Source: Adineta vaga
Lineage: Eukaryota > Rotifera
Length of the DNA stretch: 64,000 bases
Reading direction: 5' to 3'
NCBI GenBank assembly: GCA_021613535.1
Contig: CP075497.1
Location: forward strand, 124,001-188,000
Every line of letters begins with the position of its first letter. The first letter of the stretch is position 1. A program made the position numbers and the translations under genes. The notes beneath the pieces are model-generated. The model did no database searches, was not told where the DNA came from, and worked only from the letters and a program-made list of their open reading frames with translations. Below, one piece after another: positions 48,227-58,700 of this stretch.

Positions 48227-51200
48227 TTAAGTCTCACACAACACTGAATAGTTTTCCTGTAATTCCATTGCCTGATTTGTAAAAGCATCTATAAACTTAT
48301 GCATCAATTGTTGGTGAGGAAAACATAAGTCCATCACATCATTGCCACGATAAATTCTGATCTTATTGTCTAGAGCAATGACAGCGACACCTTGTAGCAG
48401 TGCTGCAAACATAACCAGTGGAAGCCAAGCATCATTTTCTGTCTCCACATATGTCTTCATCAATTGATCCGGGGATACGTTCTCCAGCTGGATATCAGCA
48501 CATTCTCTCACACATATAGTCAGTTCCCTTATTGTTTCCGAGTCTAATTCCTTCATTGTTCTATTACAACAAATAATATTTTGTACTGCTTCACAGGCCT
48601 CTCGTCTTACATCCCAATTTTCATCTCGAACTGCATTGATGAGAGTAGAGATTACTCTATTTGTTGCTGCTGTTTCACTCATGCGTCTAAGTAGACCACA
48701 CGCAGATCCTCTGTCATTGGAATCTCCATCCCGCAGCGCATCGATGAGAGTAGAGATCACTTCATCCATTGCTGATTTTGCATTCATCCTTACAAGTGCA
48801 TAGCATGTCGATCGTCTGACACTCGAATCTTTATCTCGAAGTGTGTTGATAAGAGCAGAAATCACTTCGTTTGTTGCTACGTTTTCAGGCATATATCCAA
48901 GTACTTCAGACGCCGCTGCTCTAACACTCGAATCGTCATCCCGCAGTGTATTAATCAGAGCAAAGATCACCTCATTCGTTGCTAATTTGTTACCCATCCT
49001 TTCAAGTAGATAACACGCCGCCGCCCTGACTCTCGAGTCTTTATCCTGAAGTGCATTGATGACAGCAGAGATCGCCTCGTTCGTTGCTGCTTTTTCACCC
49101 ATTTTGTTAAGTAGATGACACGCGCTTACTCGGACATTCGAATCTTCACCTTGAAGTGCGTTGATGAAAGTGGAGATCGCCACGCCCGTTGCTACTTTTC
49201 CACATATCTTTTCAAGTGTAGAATATGCAGATTGCTTGACTTTGGAATTTTTATCTCCAAGTGCGCTGATGACAGCAGAGATCACCTCATTTGTTACAGC
49301 GTTTTCATCCATATTTGCAAGCGCTTCAGATGCCCTTGCTTTGACATTTGAATCATCATCCTTTAGCGCAGTAATTAGAGCAGAGATAACTTCATTTGTA
49401 GCTGCTTTCGTGCCCATATTACCAATTGAATCACATGCCCTTGCTCTGGCACTCGGATCATCATCATGAAGTACATTAACGAGAGCAGACATCACCTCAT
49501 TAGTTGCTGCTTTCTTACCCATCTTTCCAAGTGCAGAACACGCTTCTGCTCGGACATCCGAATCTACATCACGCAGTGCACTGATGAGAGCTGAGATCAC
49601 CTCGTTCGTTGCTGCTTTTTCACCCATCTTTCCAAGTGCAGAACACGCCGATCGTCGGACACTTGAATCTTTATCTCGAAGTGCGTCGATGAAAGCACAG
49701 ATCACCTCATTCGTTGCCACTTTTTCAGCCATATTTTCAAGTGCAGAACAAGCATATCGTCTGACATTGGCATTGTCATCGCGAAGTGCGTTAATGAGAG
49801 GAAAGATCATTTCATTCGCTGTTGATTTTTCACCTATCTTAACAAATGCTTTATACGCTCCTGTACGAACATCGCAATCTATATCCCGCAGTGTGTTGAT
49901 GAGAGCAGAAATCACCTCATCGTTTACTACTTTTTCACCCATATTTCCAAGTGAAGAACACGCCAGTTGTCTTACATTAGAATCTACATCCGAAAGTGCG
50001 TTCACAAGAGCAGAAATCACATCGTTTGTCGCGGCTTTTTCACCCATCTTTTCAAGTGTGAAACACGCCGATCGTCTGATATTCGAATCTTCACTTTGTA
50101 GTGCATTGATGAGAGCACAGATCACTTCGTTCGTTGCTGATTTTTCACTGATCTTCAGAAGTGCTTCGAACACTCTTGTTCTGAGATTCGATTCTTTGTG
50201 CTGAAGCGCATTGATGAGAGCAGAAATCATCTCATTATTTACTACTTTTTCACCCAAATTTCCAAGGGCTTCGGATGCTCCTATTTTGATACTTAAATGT
50301 CCATTCCGCAGCGCATCGATGAGCGCAGAGGTTACCTCTTTCGTTGTTGCTTTTTCACCCATTTTACCAAGTGCAAAACATGCAGATTGTCCAACATAGG
50401 GATATTCATCCCCAAGTGCATTGATGAGAGCTGAGATCACCTCACTCGTGGCTGCTTTTTCACCAATATTTCCAAGTACTTCAGCCGCCCCTATTTTGAT
50501 ACTCGAAGATTTATGGTGCAGTGCATTCATGAGAGCAGAGATCACGTCGTTCGTTCCTATGTTTTTTCCCATCTTTACAAGTGTTTCAGATGATCTTCTT
50601 CTGATAATCGAATCTCCATCCTGCAGTGCATTCACGAGAGAAGAGATCGCCTCTTTCGTTGCTGCTTTTTCACCCATGTTGGCAAGTAAATTACACGCCT
50701 TTATTCGTACATCCCAATCTCCATCCCGAAGTGCGTTGCTAAGAGTAGAGATTAGCTCATGTTGTGCTCCTTTTCCAGCCATATTGGCAAGTGCACCACA
50801 TGCAAATCGTCTGGCATTGGAATCTTCATCCTGAAGGCGATCGGTTAGTTTGGAAATTAGCTTTGGAATTGGTTCGGTAATGGGTAATCTTGATAAGATA
50901 TAATATGTTAAGCGTTCGGTTTGCGATTTTTGAAGATCGATAAGCTGAAATAGTTTATCTTGTAGGATGGAGTTGTTGCATATAGAATTGGTACGTGTCA
51001 GAGATTCTAGCAGGTAATTGATGATTGTGGTTGACTTCGTACTGATACATATATCTAACCAGTGGCATAGTGATTTCATATAAACTGCACTCTGTCTAAA
51101 GACTGTTTGACCGGCGAGTTCATCAAGACATTCAATAACAAGTTTAATATGCATTAATCCCACAAGATCTACTGGTTCACTTTGTATAGTTGCCCAGAAA

Positions 51201-53133
51201 ACATCCATACATACTTGATTTTCGGACTGTGTAAGAAGACCGGATGCAAAAATGAAGACATAGAGAAAACGTCGATTGTATTTTTGATTATTTATAAAAT
51301 TGATTGCTTTTTGTTTTTCTGAACTTTTCAAGAGTTGAAGTAGATGCCGTGCGGCGAAATATTCTTGAAAACTAAGATGAATAAAGTAATAATGCTGTTC
51401 TTCTAAATTGTGAGTACCAGTTGGTTTATCATCGTATGATTTGAGTACGCCAAATTCAAGTAATTGTGGATGATCGTCTAAGAAACATTGAGTTTCGTTT
51501 TCTGTTTTTTCTAATAACGTTGGTGGTAAGATAATGTCACTGTGTTCCATTGCATTGAAGGCTAGCGTCTCGAAGAAGTGTAATTCTTTATTGCATAGAG
51601 AATAAATCTGTTTTTTTCGCTTTGTTTTACAATCAATATTTTGTCTTGTTAAATGCCGTTGACATAACCATTCTGTTATATTTTCATACAACATGGTCAA
51701 TGTCAATGTTTTCTTCGTCGAACAATACTTATCACCCCATAGAGTACAAATCAATTCTAGATTCACAGGTATATGAGCAACACCCCAAATACTAGCATTT
51801 GACTTCAAGAAGTTTAATAATTTCATACTTTCGAAAGAAGCATTTGGTATTTCATCTTTGATCTGAGCAAAGAATTGCTCAGTATATTTTTCAATATTAT
51901 CATTTGTAAATCCTGTAATCTCCATTTTCGCATCGTATGATAGTGCAATAGCATATGGACGTGATGTTAAAATATGATGTTGAGTTGTACGAATATAATT
52001 GAACACATCTGTTATCTTCTCGGGAATGTTGTTAACAAATTCATCATATCCGTCCAATATCCATAAAACTTTTCCGTTGTTGAACTGCTCTTCGAATTGC
52101 TGCCGTTCGTCATTTGAAAAATCACGAAATGGAAAATATTCTTTCTTTACAAGATCAAATGGTGAATAGTTATCTCCAGATGCATAACATGTATTTGTCA
52201 GTTTCCGTAATCGAATCAAAACTATCAGATTATATTGAGGCCATAGATCACCTTTAGCCCATCGATAAGTAATATATTGACAGAAGGTAGATTTTCCAAT
52301 TCCAGCACGTCCTAATACTAGCACGTTTTTTATTTGATCTTTACATTTGTCGAAAATGTTTGCTACATCGATCGAAGTTTTTGTACCATAAATTTCTTCA
52401 TAAGTACTAATAATATTACCAGTATGCTGTTTTACATCGCAGTTCTCATCATCTTGTTGCTTCAATTTCTTCTCTTTTTCTTGTTGTTCTTTGCTTTCGA
52501 CCATAGACAGATTGACGTAACTTTCCTCAATTGGAAAACTTTTCCCTTCATTAACCATGCGTTTCAATCGATTTTCTCGTAAATATATCTGTCGAATCAA
52601 TTCAGAAACCTTGCATGATTGTGCCGAATGAATGGAAGATTCTTGTTTTATTCTGTCAATAAGTTCTTTTATTTTTGTAGCTGCATTCGTTTCAGAGAAG
52701 TCAGAAAAGTCTACAGCTATTATAGAACCAACTATGATGCCTACTCCCTTCTCTTTAGACGGTTTCCATACTTTTCTATTTGTCAACATACACGGAATAA
52801 TACGTTTTCCAAGTGTTTGCGCATGTTCCAACTCGAGTTTACAATTTCTGGAATCTTCATAGTCTGGTGTTAGAAAACAGCAAACAACCGAAGCATCGTA
52901 TATCGCTTTAGCCATACTAGTTATTAACAAATAAAAATATAATTATATTTTTTGTGAAAAGAAGAGTTCCAATCTCGTCATCTATACCTGTCATACAGAT
53001 TGCCACGCATATCTCTCTCATCGAACCATACAGGAATGTTTTCAGCTGTAAGATAATTGTAAATTGCTTTGACAATTGCTTTACTAGCATGATTGTACGA
53101 GAGCATAACGTGTTTTTCTTCATTGCTGGTCAT
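48227..53133 (-). CDS. TIR-NACHT-HEAT protein, 1611 aa
   Basis: Two exons, 53133-52988 and 52916-48227 (146 + 4690 bases, in frame). The first exon supplies the start of the TIR domain: M-T-S-N-E-E-K-H-V-M-L-S-Y-N, then V-W-F-D-E-R-D-M-R-G. The TIR continues M-A-K-A-I-Y-D-A-S-V-V-C-C-F-L-T, with S-R-N-C-K-L-E-L whose Glu (about residue 77) sits at the NADase-type catalytic site. NACHT: Walker A G-R-A-G-I-G-K-S-T at about 251-259, Walker B V-L-W-I-L-D-G-Y-D-E-F at about 332-342, L-T-S-R-P near 366, and a winged-helix part with F-I-H-L-S-F-Q-E-Y-F-A-A. Then come 22 HEAT units of 35 residues (about 732-1502) and a 109-residue tail. The plan matches an immune-type STAND NTPase: sensor repeats, oligomerising NTPase, TIR effector. 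No lesion is seen. A role in immunity is inferred. Confidence 0.85.
48555..50880 (-). repeat. Coding tandem array of 22 HEAT units (105 bp each)
   Basis: Each unit reads N-E-V-I-S-A-L-I-N-A-L-R-D-x-D-S-x-V-R, then x-x-A-C-x-A-L-G-K-M-G-E-K-A-A-T. All are exactly 35 residues, so the DNA period is 105 bases throughout, with no intron. The antisense strand is open for long stretches here only because of the repeat composition. Confidence 0.85.
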
Positions 53134-53540
53134 AATTATACGTTGACGATACAGTCAAATAATTGAAAAAGAAAGATGTTAAACTATCGCTTCACTTTAT
53201 TAATAATCGAACATGCAGCGAAAAATCGACGTTTTATGTACAAAATAAATCTGCTCAGTTAGAAAAAAGTAGGATGGAGAGAATGTTTTCATAATTGTTT
53301 ACTTTAGAAGAAGAAGAAAAAGCAGTAACTATGTTGCACGTCAGCACATCTACTTTTGTATTTCTTTTCTACCTGAGCAAACAAAAAAACCAAATAAATT
53401 ACTTCATACTATGCTTTTACTGACTTCTTTTCGATGCTATGCAGTGCAACCATCTTTAGCGTGAAGGTCATAATGTTTTGAGAATATGAAAGATATACCC
53501 ACACCCTTGGAATCGTACTTCTTATATTCATCTTCGAATT
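53134..53540. other. Spacer, upstream of the TIR-NACHT-HEAT gene
   Basis: No gene. A telomere-like acccacaccctt tract at 53497-53508 lies about 33 bases beyond the end of the VWA remnant. Confidence 0.45.
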
Positions 53541-54700
53541 TCATTTGATTTCAATATTAATCTTTGATAAGTGATTGACTATAGGTGAATAACCTGAACC
53601 AAATGAAAAGATTCGAGTTGATGTTGATATTGAACGACATAAAGAGAGTACTTCATCAGTATTAGAAATTTCACCATTAGTAAGAAGAAAAATTTGACGA
53701 GAATGTCCTTTCGATGATGAATGTATATTCAACCATTGAAGAAGAAGTAACATTTCAGTACCATCTAAATCACCTTTGATATTTTCAATAAAATGATGAG
53801 CTTTTTGAACATTATCATCATTGTATATCGCTTTAATATCGTCAAATAATTTTTCATAATTAGAATCAAATCGAATAATATTAAAATAATGATCAACAGG
53901 AAGACTTTTAATACAGAATAACATAGCTTGACGAGCTAATTCAATTTTATTTTCACTATCTATAGATCTACTACAATCAAATATAAACATAATTTCATTA
54001 ATCATATTATCTCAATTCCAAACTCGTTGACAATCAATTTCATTGGATATAAATGAAACCATACTAGCATTAGATTCTACTGCAATAATTGTATTTGATC
54101 AATCTTCATTTAATTTTATATCTAAATATGTATTTTCTCGTGCAAATTCAACAATATAATATTCATCATTATCATTTAGATTAATTTGAAATGGATGAGA
54201 TTTTGAACTAATAATATTTGATATTCTAATTTTTTCTATTTGACAATGAAATTGAATTGTATATGGAGCTGATTGAACATATTTAGAATTTGTATCTAGC
54301 TGGTGAACTGATTTCACCAATTTTCTAAAACATATGAAATAATAATACGACATTCTATATCTGATGGAATAACACCAATATTCACTAATAAAATATATCA
54401 GGACATTTTTCATCTTTTTCAAGTAAATAAACGTCATGACCATGTCGAAGATCTTCATTGTAGAATATTCGTGCTTCATCCTTCTTTTTTAATTCTGCTG
54501 TAATTATTCGATCATTAATATGAGCCTGAAAAGTATATACAGCTGCTTGTTCTTCAATATGAAAACAATGAACAGGTTCATAATCGGTTGTTTTTCATCA
54601 TTACGAAAGATTAGAGTAATTATTTCATTAACATTGACTTGTTTAAGAGGAATAGGTTTTGAATGATTTTTATTTTGTAATATGTTATAAAATAATGTTG
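53541..54700 (-). pseudogene. VIT-VWA domain protein (VWA5A/ITIH-like), broken
   Basis: The VIT part is readable in pieces at 54700-54100: L-K-Q-V-N-V-N-E-I-I-T-L-I-F, then in another frame A-A-V-Y-T-F-Q-A-H-I-N-D-R-I-I-T-A-E-L-K-K-K-D-E-A-R. The VWA domain at 54005-53541 has the MIDAS-type D-C-S-R-S, then L-P-V-D-H-Y-F-N-I-I-R-F-D-S, the D-G-T-E-M motif and Q-I-F-L-L-T-N-G-E. TGA stops after L-N-E-D and after R-V-W-N, plus at least one shift in the VIT part, break it. The MIDAS motif reads D-x-S-x-S, so metal binding would have been possible in the ancestor. Intact relatives bind metal ions and partner proteins. Confidence 0.65.
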
Positions 54701-54705
54701 GGAAT

Positions 54706-54761
54706 GAGGGTGTAGGTGGGTGTATTTTGATACTGACACCCTTACTCAGACCCACACCCTC
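54706..54761. repeat. Telomere-like inverted pair
   Basis: gagggtgtaggtgggtgt (54706-54723) faces cccacaccctc (54751-54761), with a further acaccctt inside the loop. Confidence 0.65.
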
Positions 54762-54925
54762 AATACTTCAGTGCTTAATCTACCTGAAGAGTTTGCCCTT
54801 GAGAAAGGACGAAACTATAGTTGTAGGATTTCTTATATATATATAATACACACCCTGAGATTTCTTCTCTATTTACTAACAAAGATCGTATACATTATAG
54901 TTACTTTGAATATTTGAAAAAAGAT

Positions 54926-55469
54926 ATGAATGCAACAAATGAAGAACTCGATTATTTACCCGTTTTCCATCTATGATCATCGACAATTTTCTCTATCATG
55001 ATGATTTTGATCAAGCACGTAATATGAAACTGTTGAAAGAACTTAATATTCGACATATTATTAGTATATGTGATTTAAAATTAAGAAAAGAAATATTTGA
55101 TAATTTTAATGTCTTATGGATCAATTTGAATGACAGTTCATCAACTAATATTAGTCAATATTTTAATCAAACAAACGAATTTTTAAATGAATGTAAAATT
55201 AAAAACGAAAAAATTTTCGTTCATTAATAATTGTTCTTAGTTATCTTTTGAAGTAAAAAGACAAAATTTAATTTCTCTGTAAATATAAATATTTCATCTT
55301 TAACCTTTCAGATATCATTACAATACTCTACATGAAACTTATGATCATCTGCTTAAATGGCAAAGTCTTGCTGAAACAAACGATGGATTTTTTATTCAAG
55401 TAATTCGTTATGAAAAAGATTTGGAAAAGAATCTACTTGATAACATAACATCAACTTTTATTTCATAAT
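54926..55469 (+). pseudogene. Dual-specificity phosphatase, catalytic loop lost
   Basis: Reads M-N-A-T-N-E-E-L-D-Y-L-P-V-F, then after a frame change I-I-D-N-F-L-Y-H-D-D-F-D-Q-A-R-N and L-L-K-E-L-N-I-R-H-I-I-S-I-C-D, V-L-W-I-N-L-N-D-S and I-F-V-H. This is the typical DUSP fold up to the His of the H-C-x5-R loop. Two stop codons follow at once (55225-55230). The last part (Y-D-H-L-L-K-W-Q-S-L-A-E-T-N-D-G-F-F) resumes only at about 55310. The exon with the catalytic Cys and Arg is missing, so it is inactive as a phosphatase. Confidence 0.55.
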
Positions 55470-55732
55470 TTAATAATTACATATTTTGTTTTAATATATT
55501 TGAGACATTTTTCATCTGATTTCTTTTCGCTTTATTGAAATTAATTTTCGAATTTACCAGAAAATAACAGTGAATATAAAAGTTTGTCTTAAAAATAAAC
55601 TCAGATTCGAAAAGAATCAGTACTAAATAGATTAATTATTCAAATTTATTACGACGCAAATACACAACACAATACATTCTGCATGACATAAATTTCACAA
55701 AGGCATGTTAAGGAGATGATTTCTCTTTGTGT

Positions 55733-58700
55733 TCATAAGCGATTTATACGTTTTCGTATGGTTTGTCGATAGGTTTGAATAGTTTTGTTAAATTCTTTTT
55801 TATACATTTTCGATGGAGTTACATGTATAACAAAGGTTAACATGGGTGGAACAAATGCAATAAAATATCCAATAAGAAATAACCATGAATCAGTAGTACT
55901 ATTAATACATCTGGAAACGAAAGATATGATCAAACGTGGAGCTGAAAGAATCACTATGAGACTAGGTGTAATCAATAAATGTTTAAGTTCTCCTAATTGT
56001 TCGCGAAAGACTTGTTTAGAATTGGTATTGGCATTTGCTTTTGCTGCTTTTCGTAAACGTGTAGTTTTGATAATAATAATAATTGCCGAAAGAAGATTGA
56101 TCAAAAACGGAACACCAAAATGAAAAAGATTCATTACGAAATCAAATGTTTGAATAGATGATGGATAACTCAAAATACACCAAATTCGTTCTTTTTCACT
56201 ATAAATATCATAACTAAGATTTCGATGATATGGATCATGAATCAGTGTTGTACATGTGAGAAGAAAAATAAATGGAATAACAAATTTTGCTATACTTTTA
56301 CTTTTATTTTTATTAAAACTTGTTCCGTGTATAACGGTACTTGCTCGTTCCAATGCAACAAATGCATTCAACCATTGATCCATATGAAGACTAGTTCGTA
56401 AGAGAAAATCAATTGAATAACATTGAATTTGTAGAAATGATCGATTCTTTGAAGAAATCATTTGTGTAATAATCAATATCCAAAATTTTACTGTAAAGAA
56501 ACTGATTGTACAAAGAGTTGTAATCGAGGATCCAATGAGATACAAACCACAACCAACTTTCTGGGGTTCTTTATTGAGAAAAGTAATTAATGCTAAAATT
56601 CCATTAACAATTCCAATGATAAATATTATTAAATTCATTACGATACTAAATTGGATAATCGCTGGTTGTTGTTGAATAGACAAATGTGGTTGAATATGAT
56701 AACCTAAAAGAGAATACATTCTGTTCCGTCAAATCCAGAATTTCTAGAACAGCATCTAGTGATCCTAAACTGTAGTCCGTTCGTCTATGTTATATCGTAT
56801 ATGTATTTTAGTGATTATAGAAAAATATGAAGATGCTCTTTTCTATCCGATGTTGGAGCTGAGTCTTTCGATGAAATCTTAAATATTAGTAAAATTCCAT
56901 AAGAAACAATTTTTTGATTTCATCTTAGATTATATTTGGACTACAGTCTCTCTTTGGAGGATTTTTCTAGAAAAAAGCTTCGATATTCTCATTATTTCAG
57001 ATTGTAGGATTTAAAATGTTTTCTATTCTCACTCAGTTGAAGCAATTCCTCAAAGTCAATGATTAAAGTGTATTTGATTCTGCTTTAAATTTAAAAATAA
57101 TAAAAACTTGACGGAAATTATTAACCGAACGATTCGAGATTAGATTTGTTAAATTTACTTATTTCTAACTTCATTACATTATTGACGAAATTTTATGAAA
57201 AAAAATTAGACACATCTTAGTTTTTGCAGGGATAATATTCAATAGTCGTCATCAGAAATACTCTAGGTCTTAAAATTATTTTAAAAAAAATAAAAAATTC
57301 TCTTATTAGAGGGCGCCCCTTCGTCGTCCCTTCCGCTTGGAACACCCTTGCATTTAATTCAGAGATCAGAGAATAAAATCTCAATCATAAGTTACGAAAA
57401 TTGATTCTATTAGCTCATTCTTTTCTATATGAAGTGAATCACATTTCTTTCGCTCGCATGTATAACTCACTTCCTACCACTGCATCTAGAAGTGTAAAGC
57501 GATAGTTCAGTCAACGACGGCTGCTCAAATTTTACTCATTTTCTTGCTCTCTCGCGGGCGGCTCAGTCGATCGGCTTACACCTCTAATCATATCTATACG
57601 GGATTACACGGATTTTGATGGAACCGGTTTGGCAATGAGAAATCGAATGACTACTCACCTAAAATCGAATCCAATGAAAATGAAAATCCATTGGAACTGA
57701 ATTGACAACGTGATCCTGAATAACATAGTGGACAAACACATAATGATATTGATGGACATGTACTACTATCTTGAAAACATTGTCCACCGTGTTCACAATT
57801 ACTTCGACCTTGACAATCGAAATTCTTGTTATGATTAAATTCAAAACAATTGGCTTGACGTTCATCATCGAAATCATTACATAAACAGAAGTGACCAACA
57901 GTATTATTATTTCCATCATCATAAAAGCAAGATAAATATGAAGAATGATTTTGACATACTTTATGATAATATTTAATACGACGAAGTAAATGAAGTCGAG
58001 CAAATGTTTCATTAAGAACTTCACGTAAATGAGGACAAAGATCAGTTGATGTGATGATCTTTTCAGTAGATTTTAATCGATTAGAATTCTTTTGAACAAT
58101 TATTAAATAATAGATATTTGGATAAAATTCAAGAAAAGCAATATGAAATGGACGTGACCAACGAATAGTAAATGATTTTTGATACATTGAAATCGATTTC
58201 ACTGTCATTCCAATCCCTGGTAAAGCATTTTCTTTTATTTCAATAAAATGAATAAACATCGATTGTGGTAAAATAATATTTTTATGAAATGATAAAAGAA
58301 TTTCATTGGATTTCAATTCACATCTTTCACCATAATAACCATTTTTACAAATACATTCAAATTGTTTCTTTTCAACGAGATTTCTATCAAGAGGAATACA
58401 TTGTCCTTCATGTTTACATATCATATTAGATTGACAAATAACATCATTTAATAAACATCGAGATCCCCATTTATTAATTGGACAAACACAAATCGAACGA
58501 TTGTTTGGCAAAATTCCAAGACATAGTGAATCCGATGAACATTTACAACTATATGATATGTTACAAAATTGACCAGACCATCCATGATGACAATGACAAA
58601 ATGTAGTGTTTTTTGGATCATTAAAATATTGAACACATTGTCCATGAAGACATTCACGATTTGAACAACTTTTATAATCAACATCATTTGTATGTGGAAT

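Noticed and set aside
49161-50834. Long plus-strand open frames opposite the HEAT array
   Set aside because: They recur with the 105-base period and only mirror the repeat composition of the minus-strand gene; no independent start or splice signals.
57300-57360. GC-rich patch in the receptor intron as a separate element
   Set aside because: Too short, and no repeat partner was seen in the window.
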